Below, in pieces: positions 46,103 through 57,463 of a stretch of DNA of 64,000 nt. The translations under genes were made by a program, and so were the position numbers. Origin of the DNA: Humulus lupulus (taxonomy: Eukaryota; Streptophyta; Magnoliopsida; Rosales; Cannabaceae); NCBI RefSeq assembly GCF_963169125.1, contig NC_084802.1, positions 22,971,107 to 23,035,106 of the forward strand, in the 5' to 3' direction. The stretch's first letter is position 1, and the number at the start of each line of letters is the position of its first letter. Under the pieces are notes generated by a model that had not been told where the DNA came from, made no database searches, and saw only the letters and a program-made list of their open reading frames with translations.

Positions 46103-49100
46103 AAATTTGTAACAATATAGTTTTTTTGTAACCAAAGTTTACAAGTTTGTAACCATATGTTATAATTTTGTAAACAATATTTACAGACTAAATAGAAAAT
46201 TGTAACAAGTAATTACAGAACCATAACAAACTGTTATCCATATTTTTGTAATTTTTGTAAAATTTCATATTTTTCAAAAAATTTTAAAATTTACAATACT
46301 ACATGTAATTTTTCCAAAAAAAAATAACACATTTATTTGGTTGTAATGGGCTTAAATTAATTTATAAATGTCCAAACCAACAGACAGGCCTGGACTGTGA
46401 TTGGGCCGAAATCTGAGCAACAAAAATTCACGCTCCCCAATTACTTTGTATTTATTTGTTGGTTAAAGGTTTCTACTATTTGTGTCTGATATTAAATGTG
46501 CAGATATTTGATATTTATTTAAAATTAAGGAATATATTTTCTGTCATTCTCTTAGAGCTCCACCCTTCTTCTTGTTTTTTTTCTTACATAAAAATATTTT
46601 CTAATTTGAAAGCTAAAACAAGGCATGTGTGAAGTGAAACAAACATGAAACATCATACATTAATGCACCATCCTATCTTGTTTCAAAAATTAAATATGTT
46701 TTTGTTACCAAAAGTCTCTCTCTCTCTCTGTTGTTTGTGTTAAAATTGAATATAGGGCAAGGGCAAGTAGGTGCATCCTAGGTTGTTTTCCTATCCACTC
46801 AAAGCTTTAACACATTTGGCTCCACCATATTTCTTTATGGGAAATAAAAAAAAACTTGAAGCACTAGCTTCACATGTCTCTCTGCCAAAATTGATATGTC
46901 AATTCAAATTGTATCTTTCCATAACCAACTTTAAAAAAAAAAACTTTATTATAGTGGGTTCAAAAGTGTCGAAGTTTCTAGCCTTTGGTGTTTAATTTAT
47001 TACAATTAGTTAATGTTAAATTTATAGACATGTAGCAAACGGCCAAATAAGGAATTAATATACATAAACATTTATATATTTTTTTTGGGAAAATTAATTT
47101 ATAATTTTGACAAATATATGAGAAATTACGAGATATCTTTATTATTAGACGTTGGATAGATATTCAGAAAAAAAAATTGTCAAATATTAGGATACATTCT
47201 AATAAAGTAAAACTTTCATTCGATAGAAGTAAATGAAATTTTTATATTCATTGTTGATATTTGTCACGTATATATAAATATATATAAATTTGATTATATT
47301 TTGGGCGTGTTTGGAAAATCACCCATGATTTTAAAGTAATTATTTAATTTGGCGTATTTGTCTGACTATGTAATTACACAGTAATTATGTACTTTGAGGT
47401 AGTTGATGAGTTTCATTTACACTCTAATTCTAGTAGCCCTTATGAGAATTTGGTGTAATTACACTGTATAATTATTAATTACTATCAATTTTAAATAATA
47501 TTTATTACATAATATTATTCTTGTGTGTAATTACTAACTGTTTTTTCAAATACGACAATATGAATTCATAAGTTACTACTACTTGACATTTAAATATATT
47601 TTATATTTTAAAATATAATATAATTACTTATATATATAATTATTACCTTAATAATTATACGACTAGTTGTTTCCAAATGCCCTGAATTGTTCGCCACATA
47701 AATCACAATACAGAAGTTAAATTATTATGAGTGCATGAAAACGTAGACAAATTCAAACTTGACAGCTGAAAAAAAAGTTAAAATGGCCACTAATGGGAGT
47801 AATAGTAATGAAATTGTGATCTCACTCATCCTTTTCATCATCTTAAAAGATGTTTGGTCCAAAACCAAAACAATCCACCCACAACTTTTTTTTTTGTTTT
47901 TTGAATTATTTTTTCTCTGACATATAAGATATATAAGTTGAATATTTGAAACAAAATCTGAATGAAATGTTTGGTATAGTGACCCCATTCCATTGCATTC
48001 TCTTTAATTAGATTTGGGTTACGATTAGCTGTTGTTGCCTGAAAAGGGGAACAACTTTTTTATTTTATTTTTAATTTAATTTAATTTATTTAAATAAAAA
48101 AACTCACCATTACACTAACCACTTCATTTCATTGATCTAATAACACTATTTATTAAAATATAGAGATTTTGCAATGAGTCACACACACTTTTCCTTGTTC
48201 TATCTGAGTGTGCCTATGTAGAACCTATTATGATTAAAGACTAGGATGACACATTCACCTCAAATAAAAATTATATTAATAAAGTTTTTTGTGGTTTCAA
48301 CATTATTTTTACTTCTATTTTCAAACAAATATGTTATGATTAGATTGAATTAGATTAAATAATTTTTATTATCTGTTTCTATGATGTATGTACAAGTAGA
48401 GAGCATATTATATAAATTATATTTTTCATAATTTATGATCAAATAACTTTGTTATTCTTTCTTATTTATTTTCATTTTGAAAGAACTTTTTAATTTTTTT
48501 TATTAATACAACATGATGTTCTCATATCATATAGTGTTTATTCTATCATATTATCACACAATTTAGATTTGGAGATCTTATTAACTTAATTCAAATCCCT
48601 CTCTCTTAAGTATATATATGCTAGATTCCATTTTTTTTAAAGAATAGTATTTAATGAGACATTATTTATAATCACTAGTTTTGTTAATATTAATTTATAT
48701 TTTCATTTAAAACAAATATACTACTCTTAAAATTGATAGATTCTATGATTGGTTGGTAGTACTTAACTTGGAAAGCACATGGAGTCGAGTATATACATGG
48801 ATTCCAAAATCCATGGTATTTTAGATTTGTTATATGTATAAATATACATTATATATATATTTATAATCCAAAGATTTTGGTTCAAATTAATGAGAGAGAC
48901 TAATCAAGCTCCATTTTCTATGATCATCTTTGGGTTTTACAATAATATTTTCATATATATTTTTTAATATATAATCTTTATCACCTTGCAAACAACGCCT
49001 TCAGGTGTGACTACATAATATATATATATATAGATATATACTCTCTTTTTTCCACAATTAATGCTTCATTATCAAGAATAATATGATACGAATCCGACAA

Positions 49101-50735
49101 AGGTCTTGATCAAATAGAAATTAAACACAATAATCAATGTGTAAACAAATATATAAATTTGTTACTACGAAACACTGAAACGAATGAAGTGCACATACAT
49201 CTTAGTAATTTTGACCAATGTCAAACTAGATCACAAGCTTGTTTTGATATATGTTCCACTTCATAGTTATGAGTAAACTAGTATATATCTAATATAATAT
49301 CAACCAAATTGCAATAACATATTATATTTTTGCTTTGTTATATGCATATATATACTTATATACTTATATACTTATATATGTATGTATAGCTTAGTGTTTG
49401 CTTTGTTTAGATTCCATAGTTGTGCTGTGCCACTCACAAATGTCATAAAATGCCCTATTACCTCTTAAGTCAATAATTGTGTTAGTTAGATCAGTTGGAA
49501 TGGAAGAATGAATCACTACAATTATATATATTTATACATAGAAAGATATGGTATCCATAAGTATCTGATAGAAAAATCAATTTCAGAATTTCTATTTGTA
49601 TTTTTATTAACTAATTTATTCCACTAAGACTAGGTTGATCCGTTGAACTGTTTTTTATTTTAATTTATTGTTGTATTTATTAATTTTTATTATTTTTGGG
49701 TATAGTCAAACATATTTTTATATATTTGTATATAATAATACAGTAGAGTACATACACATGGGTTACCAATTCCAATCCAAGCGGTTGTGACAAACATAGC
49801 AAACACCACTAACAAACCAAAAATCCGTACAAATTATATGTTATTTTACTTATTCTAATAAATATTACCTCTAGGAGAAAAATATATTCAAATAAATAAT
49901 ATAATGCATACTTATTATTCTTTTCTGATTGTTTAAGGTGTCAAAGTATTGTAAAAAAAGTGTTAATTAACTAAACATTCTTATCATTACTTTATTATCA
50001 CTTTTCAAAAATAAAACTACATAATTAAATTTTACAAAGAAAAGACTTAAAATTTTCAAAAAAAAAGAAAAGACTTAAAAAGAACTACCATTAAATACAC
50101 ACCCAAAAAAAAGTAAAATCAATAGGTAAAAATAGTATAAAACAAAGAAAAGTAATACATACCTACTATTACAAATACACCATTTAAATAATAGATAAAG
50201 TGCATATATATATAATATCTTTAATTTGATTTTATTCATAACTACTCTGAAATTAATTGAAATCTTATGATTTATATTGAAATAGGTCGCAGATGTAATG
50301 TCGTTCCGATAAGTGTCGTTTCATCTTGGAGTAATGTAGAATAATATCATTATAATATTATTTTTAAATTATTTCAACATTATTATACATTATTCTAGAA
50401 TTGAATGGTCTACATTCCAAATCTATATACAAATATTTTGAGAGAGTTGATAGATGTTAGGCAGAAGCTTGGGGGTGACTAAAGTAGGCATTGAATTTGA
50501 AAGAGATCAGTCACACCATTGTCGTTTGAGTAACACTAACAGCTGTTTGTTAAAAAAAAATAGGTCGCCCAAATACAGAGTTTTCATATACTTACTTTGT
50601 CTTTATTTGTATTATTATTATTATATGTTTTTAATTAATTGGTTGGAATAGTTAAAACTCTTTATTGTTATGTCTCATATCAATTCAAACTAATAAAACA
50701 AAATGAAATATATGTATATATATAACAATGCTCGT
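46103..50735. other. AT-rich intergenic region without recognised genes
   Basis: About 4.6 kb of very AT-rich sequence. I see simple repeats, including a CT run near 46720, TA runs near 49020 and repeated TATACTTA near 49350. No RNA gene, no transposon with clear ends and no open frame with familiar motifs. Short frames at 47725-47988 and 50454-50651 show nothing recognisable. Confidence 0.6.
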
Positions 50736-51120
50736 GGGCTTCACTCTAAGTCCTACCGGTAGGGCTCTCAGTGTTTCTCGACCCGTAAACAGTTTTTGGC
50801 GCGAATTTTTTTTATGACCGTATATATTGTAGCTATTTTGAGCATCCTGCAAAGTTTCAGAAAATTCCGAATAGTTTACAGTACCGAAAACTAGGTTCAA
50901 ACATGTTGATTTCCACTCGCATAAAAAAAATTAGTCACGCGTGCAACAACATGTTTGAACCTAGTTTTCGGTACTATAAACTATTCGGAATTTTCTGAAA
51001 CATTGCAGGATGCTCTAAATAGCTACAATATACACGGTCATAAAAAAAAGTCGCGCCGAAAACTGTTCACTGGTCGAGAAACACTGAGAGCCCTACAGTA
51101 GGACTCTTTTTGAAGGCCCT
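50736..51120. mobile_element. Fold-back element, copy 1
   Basis: The left arm from GGGCTTCACTCTAAGTCC and CTACCGGTAGGGCTCTCAG pairs with the right arm AACACTGAGAGCCCTAC to AAGGCCCT. The arms also hold ATGACCGTATATATTGTAG and GTACCGAAAACTAGGTTCAA as inverted copies around a loop with AATTAGTCACGCGTGC near 50930. Nearly the whole element folds into one hairpin. No coding capacity; flanks are TATATA repeats. Confidence 0.88.
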
Positions 51121-51163
51121 ACCAAAGAAATTTCCTATATATATATATGACAATTTTTTTATT

Positions 51164-51544
51164 GGGCTTCACTTTAAGCCCTACCGGTAGGGTTTTCAGT
51201 GTTTCTCAATCCGTGAACAGTTTTTGGCAAGACTTTTTTTTATGACCGTGTATATTGTAGCTATTTAGAGTATCCTGCAAATTTTCAGAAAATTCCGAAT
51301 AGTTTACAGTACCGAAAACTAGGTTCAAACATATTGTTTTCCATGCGCATAAAAAAAATTAGTCACGCGTGCAACAACATGTTTGAACCTAGTTTTCGGT
51401 ACTGTAAACTATTCGGAATTTTTTGAAAATTTACAGGATGCTCTAAATAGCTACAATATACACGGTCATAAAAAAATCGCGCCGAAAACTGTTCACGGGT
51501 TGTAAACATTGAGAGCCCTACCGGTAGGGCTTAAAGTGAAGCCC
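51164..51544. mobile_element. Fold-back element, copy 2
   Basis: Best-preserved copy: starts GGGCTTCACTTTAAGCCC and ends GGGCTTAAAGTGAAGCCC, exact inverted ends with the palindrome CTACCGGTAG in both arms. The loop is again AATTAGTCACGCGTGCAAC. It lies 44 bp after copy 1, in the same orientation, in TATATATA sequence. Confidence 0.9.
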
Positions 51545-51602
51545 CTATAAGAGAATTCCTTTATATATATATATATTGGTATTTCACTGGTATAAAGAAG
51601 TG

Positions 51603-51813
51603 TTGCACGCGTGACTAATTTTTTTTATGCGCGTGGAAAACAACATGTTTGAATCTAGTTTTCGGTACTGTAAACTATTCGGAATTTTCTAAAAATTTAC
51701 AAGATGCTCTAAATAGCTACAATATACACGGTCATAAAAAAAAGTCGCACCGAAAACTGTTCACGGATTGAGAAACACTGAGAGTCTTACCGGTAGAACT
51801 TAAAGTGAAGCCC
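51603..51813. mobile_element. Fold-back element, copy 3, right half only
   Basis: Contains the loop and right arm (GTTGCACGCGTGACTAATTT, GTTTTCGGTACTGTAAACT, to TTAAAGTGAAGCCC) but no left arm. In its place is TATATTGGTATTTCACTGG ending in TATAAAGAAGTG, which also occurs at 42810-42847 beside the 1.07-kb array. So one element was broken or recombined at its loop. Confidence 0.85.
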
Positions 51814-52250
51814 TATAGAAGAATTATCGTCTCTATATATATATGTCATCACTCAACACTCATCGACTATTAGGTTTAGGATATAATGCACACCCTTTAT
51901 AGATCTTGGTGTTTCATTTCAATTTTTTGTATTATTAAAATTATTAAAAGTCCAATTCCCATTAGGATGAGATGATCTTTACGGGGTTGACACATAAATC
52001 ACATCACTATCGATATATATACATTTATATAAAAAGTGATTAAATAATAAAAAAATTTAATTTTAATCTAATATTTTAAATATTTAACGAAATATACTTT
52101 TAAAATTAATTAAAAATAAATATTTATTAATTATATTAATATAAATCTAAATATTATTATTATAATCATATTTAATATAAAATTACATATTTAATAATTA
52201 TATTAATATAATTTCAAATTCAAATGATATACAAATATTATTATTATAAT
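51814..52250. other. AT-rich spacer, nothing recognised
   Basis: Low-complexity A/T sequence, rich in TTAATTA and ATTATTAT words, forming the left target flank of the Tat-3 element. No gene or repeat unit can be supported. Confidence 0.6.
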
Positions 52251-52850
52251 TATTATCCAAAAAACAAGCATGGATGACATGACAAATATTTAGTACACGT
52301 GGCTAACATTTGGCAGAATTCGTGTTCGACTATCGACCAGGAATACATCTAGTGTCACGACGTTCAATCTCTTCATACGACCATCCTGGTCGTACGAATG
52401 ATATACGCGGAAAAGATCTTATGCAGTTATGATAGTATCCGAAATTATCTCCCATGATTTCCGGAGTATCCGATTATTTAGGAAATAATATCTGTAACAA
52501 ATTAATGTAAATCCTCCTTGAGCCTATAAAGAGAGAATGAGGGCTCAAGGGAAAGGGATCTTCTTCTTCTTTCTTGCTTTCAGATCACTTGAGATTAGAG
52601 TTATCCTATTAGATACATTGTATTATTCCTCAGAGGTTGTTGAAACTCATTGAACCCTAGTTCTTTGATCACTCATTTGAGTCTTATATCAATAACAATT
52701 CAAGTGGACGTAGGTTATTACCAGATTATGGGGCCGAACCACTATAAACTTTTGTGTTCTTTATCATTTCGTCATCACATTCTTTCCAACGTGTTTTTCC
52801 ACATCAAGCAAATTTGACTCCGTGTCAGTTGGCCAAAATCAGGGTCAACA
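52251..52850 (+). mobile_element. Tat-3 5' LTR
   Basis: 600 bp, collinear with the 590-bp solo LTR at 17622-18211. The start reads TATTATCC where the solo copy has TGTTATCC, one transition; the end is CAGGGTCAACA. It holds a G-box CACGTG 45 bp from the start (52296-52301), the palindrome ACGACCATCCTGGTCGT (52377-52393) and a probable TATA box TATAAAG at about 52525. Confidence 0.93.
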
Positions 52851-52853
52851 TTC

Positions 52854-52872
52854 TGGTGCTTTCATTGAGAGC
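52854..52872 (+). promoter_or_regulatory. Tat-3 primer-binding site region
   Basis: TGGTGCTTTCATTGAGAGC, three bases after the LTR, identical to Tat-2 at 14945. Confidence 0.7.
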
Positions 52873-52898
52873 TTGATACAGCATCGTTGAGAAGACCA

Positions 52899-55250
52899 AT
52901 GGCGAAAACTACCAGGAAAACTGGACAGGCGGCTGGCGCTGCTCCATCTAACCCGCCTCCTCCTCCTCCCAACGTGGCTGAGGATGAGCCACATTTGGAA
53001 TTTGATGAGGAAGAAATGGATGACGCGACGCTGAAAAGTACCCTAGGGGTATTGCAGGAGGAGCTGACCAATCTAAGGGCCGACCAGGAAAGTGCTGCCG
53101 AAATCATGGCGCGACAGCAACAAGAAATTGAACGGCAGCGCTTGGAGCTGAGTGAAAGGCAGGCGGAGATGGACCGTCGCCAGAGGGAGGCCATGGCAGC
53201 CCTCAAGGCAGCCTTACAATTGGCTAGGAATCAGGCTGCACCTGCCTCGCAGCCTGATCAACCCGCGAATGGGCCACCCCACAGGGGTCCCAATCCTAGC
53301 CCACCTATCCAACCCTCAAGCCCACAAAGGCCCGAGCAACCACCGGCGCCTCAGGACGATGTCCCGCTAGGAGACCCTGAAGCACAACCTCCATCCCAAA
53401 CTAGTCGCGACAATCCCCCACAGCAGAGGCAGAATAGGACCGGGCAGCAGCCTCGTAGTCCTAGACGCCATAGGGGTGACGAGCCAAACCTTCCGAGCAG
53501 AGGACAGCATCCTCCTGGTAACAGGAGGAACTCAGAGTTAGGCTCTGCGGTCCCATGCCCCCCACAACATGATAATGCACGGGGACCTAACGACCAACGC
53601 AGACCACCCTCTAACGCTCGGGAGGTTCCAGCCCGGGAAGGCAATCGAGGGAATAGTCGATCCTACCATAGCCAATCAAGATTCGGAGATGGCCATGGTT
53701 ATAATGAGGTCGACTCAGGTAAAGGAAATGCCGGTCGGAGGAATGAAGAAAGAGGTGGAGGCAGAAGCCAGCCACCTCAGGATGACCAACCCGACAGACG
53801 GGACGCTAGGGGGCAGCCCAGACAAAATAACATCTTCAACCGGCTCGGAGCTAGCGAGCAGTGGGGGAAAGACGAGGACTTAAGAGATGTACTCAACGAT
53901 CACCGCGAGCGGCACGGCGAGTACGTCCCCCCAGCACCAGAGGCCACGACGATTCCTAGCGCTGTGCAGGCCCAGATAGATGCCCTCAACCAGGCAGTGC
54001 AGCAGCTGGTCGGGGGAAGAACATCTTACTTCGACCACGATAGGAGGAAAGGCACTCCTTTCGTCCAGAGGATAGCTATGGCAGAAACTCCTAGCAAGTT
54101 TAAAATGCCTACGCTTCCAAACTTTTATGGGTATGGTGACTTGGTATCACACGTCAACAAGTTTGAGATACAAATGGACATTCAGAAAGTGTCCGAGGAC
54201 GCTTGGTGCAGGATTTTCCCTGCGACACTTTCTGATGCCGCACAGGAGTGATTTTTTAAATTCCCTCCTACAAGTATAGTTTCCTGGGAAATGTTCATAA
54301 AGGAGTTTTACGGACAGTTCTACGCGGGTCGTGTGCACCCGACTGAGGCAAACCAACTGGTTGAAATACGCCAACAAGATGGAGAACCATTGAAAGACTA
54401 CGTCCAGCGCTTCATGCGAGCAGCTGCTGGAGCAAAAACAGTGGGAGACGAAGGCAAAATGATGGGCATAACCGCAGGGGTTAAGCGCCGCACGCCTCTC
54501 TGGGAAAGCCTCCAAAAACATGGGGTTAGAACTACCCAGGAATTCTTGGATCGGGCTGATTGCTACATCAAGCTCGAAGATGCCATCGCCGACGAAGGAA
54601 AGCCCCCAGGCAAGGACAAGGGGACAGCCGAGCCCGCCAAAGCCGCCAATGGGTCCAAGCCCAATGGCAACGGCAACGACAATGGCAAGAATGGGGGGAA
54701 ACGGCCACACAATGAGCCTTCCACCTCTGACAATAAACGAGCCAAGGGTAACCATTATGAACCTCAGTTCACTAACTATACTGCCCTAGTTGAGTCTCGG
54801 GGAGAAGTTTACCAGGCCACGAGTTCCAGCGTGCCTTATAAGAAGCATGCCCCCATTCGAAAGGATATTTTGAGAAGAGACACTACCAAGTTCTGTCGTT
54901 ATCATAACGACTACGGACATGATACCAACGAATGCAACCAGCTGAAAGATGAGATCGAGTTCCTTATTAGACAAGGACACTTGAGAAGATATATACGGGC
55001 CTCGGGAAATTCCCAACGAGAAGCTCCAGGTGGCAACGAGCAAGCGCCCACGCGCCAACGCTCGCCACCTTTGCAGCCTGACCCCGTGACTGGCACATTG
55101 TTAACCATCTGTGGAGGCCCGCACCTCGCGGGAAACAGCGGAAAGGCCAGAGAACGATATGCTCGGACTCTGCGCCACGACCAAGACATCGAGATGATGA
55201 CTGTGGATGACTGCGTGCCGAAAAAGGCTCGATCAGAAGAGGGCGAAATA
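52899..55250 (+). pseudogene. Tat-3 gag
   Basis: ATG at 52899 (MAKTTRKTGQ), 48 bp after the LTR. Residues about 45-115 form a coiled coil (LQEELTNLRADQESAAEIM, RQQQEIERQRLELSERQAEM). A long Pro/Gln/Arg/Asn-rich disordered region follows, then the gag core (KFKMPTLPNFYGYGD, FIKEFYGQFYAGRVHP, LDRADCYIKLEDAI) and the binding motif FCRYHNDYGHDTNECNQL near 54890-54945. One in-frame TGA (54249-54251) sits where related gags have Trp; otherwise the frame is open from 52887 to 55817. Gag forms particles and binds genomic RNA. Confidence 0.9.
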
Positions 55251-55937
55251 ACCTTCTCTGATAGCGATGCCCAACATGTCCGGTTCCCACATTCTGATCC
55301 GCTGGTCGTGGATATCCAAATGGCCAACATGATGGTAAAGAGAGTGCTGGTTGATATAGGAAGTTTGGTGAACATCCTGTATAAGTCTTCACTGGAACGC
55401 ATGAAGTTGTCCGTTAAGGACCTGGAGCCCTACAACCAAACAATATACGGCTTCTCTGGTGAGGGACTCGCCCCCGCAGGGTCAATCAGACTACCAGTGA
55501 CAGCAGGTACAACGCCTGCTACCAGGACTTTACTCGCTACTTTTATAGTAGTCGATTGTCCTTCGGCGTATAATGCCGTCATTGGGAGGCCTATACTGGT
55601 TGATCTACGGGCCGTCACCTCTATGTGGCACTTAGCCATGAAATTTCCGACAGACGCAGGGGTAGGACGCGTGTTGGGAAACCAGAGGGAGGCTAGGGAG
55701 TGCTACAACGCCTCAGTCACGAAGGCAAAGAAAGGAATGTCAAAGAGCACTCCCCCAGATAGGTTGCAGATGGAAATTGATACACAAGCCCAATCCGCTG
55801 ATGAAGTCACCAAATAGGGTGTTGCCCAAAGTGAGGATAGAGATTTAGATCCTCGCTTTGGGGATTTTGAAGAAAACGTTGGACTCGTCGAGGACCTGGA
55901 AGAGGTCCAACTTGACGAAAAAGACCCGACCAGAGTC
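55251..55937 (+). pseudogene. Tat-3 aspartic protease and linker
   Basis: The active-site stretch reads VLVDIGSLVNILY (Asp codon 55353-55355). The residue after the catalytic Asp is Ile, where the other two Tat copies have Asn. The C-terminal motif VVDCPSAYNAVIGRPILVD is kept. A TAG at 55815-55817 ends the gag-protease frame, but the same frame is open again through the acidic linker LVEDLEEVQLDEKDPTRVV into RT. Confidence 0.85.
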
Positions 55938-57463
55938 GTGAAGGTCGGGAAAAACTTAGAACCAACCACGAAGCATGCACTAGTGGAGTTTTTGCGAAAA
56001 AACCAGGAAGTCTTTGCCTGGTCGCACAAAGACATGGCTGTGATAGATCCTGTAGTAATCAGCCATGTCCTGAACATAGACAAGAGTTTTCCACCCGTGC
56101 AACAGAAAAGAAGGCTGCTTGATATGGATCAGTCGAGAGCCTTAAAAGAAGAAGTTGAGAGATTAAAGGAGAATGGGTTCATCAGGGTGGCGTTTTATCC
56201 GTCGTGGGTCTCTAATCCAATACTGGTTCCCAAGCCTAACAGCAAATGGCGAACCTGTGTGGATTTTACAGATCTCAATAAAGCTTGCCCGAAGGATTGC
56301 TTCCTACTCCCAAGGATCGACCAGTTGGTCGATGCTACTGCAGGACACGAGATCCTCTCTTTCATGGATGCATACTCAGGCTACAATCAGATCAGCATGC
56401 ATCCCCCTGACGAGGATCACACCAGCTTTCAGACCGATACGGGATTATACTGTTACAAAGTAATGCCCTTCGGACTGAAAAACGCAAGTGCGACTTACCA
56501 GCGGTTGGTTAACCACATGTTTAAAGAGTTGATCGGAGTAAACATGGAGGTATACGTGGACGACATGCTGGTAAAGTCAAAAAAGGCAGAAGGACATGTG
56601 AAGGATTTACAAGAGTGTTTCGATGTATTGAGCAAGTACCAGATGAAACTAAATCCTCTCAAATGTTCCTTCGGAGTTGGATCAGGGAAGTTTTTGGGGT
56701 TCATTGTTAATTCAAGAGGAATCGAGGCCAACCCCGACAAGATAAAAGCCCTGATCGACATGAAATCACCAGAGAAGATCAAAGATGTACAAAGTTTAAC
56801 TGGGAGGATTGTAGCCCTAAGTAGATTTATTTCAAAGTCAACGGATAAGCGCGTCCCTTTCTTCAATCTACTTAGGGGCAACAAGAAGTTTGAATGGACA
56901 GAAGACTGCGAGCAAGCTTTTCAGGCATTGAAAGCCCATATGGCACAACCTCCTATTTTATCAAAGCCTATCAAAGGAGAAACTTTGTTCATTTACCTGG
57001 CAATCACTGAAGTTGCTGCTAGTGCGGTACTAGTACGAGAGGAAGAAGGCATACAAAAAGCGGTTTACTATGTAAGCAAGAGGCTGATTGGAGCAGAACT
57101 GAGGTATCCTCCCATCGAGAGGTTAGCATACTGTTTAATCTTGGCCTCAAGGAAGCTACGTCCTTACTTCCAAGCCCATCCCATTACAGTCTTAACTGAC
57201 CAGCCCCTTCGGCAAGTCCTCCATAAACCAAAGGCGGTTGGGCGTTTGTTAAAATGGGCAGTCGAACTGGGGCAGTTCGATATCACATATTCACCGTGAG
57301 CAGCAGTAAAGGGACAAGTCTTGGCTAATCTTATTGCAGAATTCACCGAACTCCCAGACAGCGAGCAGTGCGAAAAGCCTAGTTCGCCTGAGCCCCAAGA
57401 CGAAGCTCCTTCGTGGAAGTTATTCACAGATGGGTCATCAAACGAATCTCACGTGAGAGCAGG
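55938..57463 (+). pseudogene. Tat-3 reverse transcriptase, first RNase H and start of second RNase H
   Basis: RT is complete: FAWSHKDMAVIDP, KWRTCVDFTDLNKACPKDC, MDAYSGYNQISMHPPD, VMPFGLKNASATYQRL, YVDD at 56553-56564, and GKFLGFIVNSRGIEANP. RNase H: YLAITEVAASAVLVREEEG, YYVSKRLIGAELRYPP, LTDQPLRQVLHKP. A TGA at 57297-57299 replaces an expected Arg (CGA). The same frame continues to FTDGSSNESHVRAG, the first motif of the second RNase H, where the solo LTR enters. RT itself has no stop. Confidence 0.93.

Noticed and set aside
54147..54755. 202-codon minus-strand frame, and similar ones at 53351-53644 and 54911-55402
   Set aside because: They lie antisense to well-recognised gag and are compositional shadows of GC-rich coding sequence.
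56200..57290. Endogenous pararetrovirus (caulimovirus) polymerase
   Set aside because: LTRs, integrase, second RNase H and Tat-type gag are all present; no movement protein is seen.
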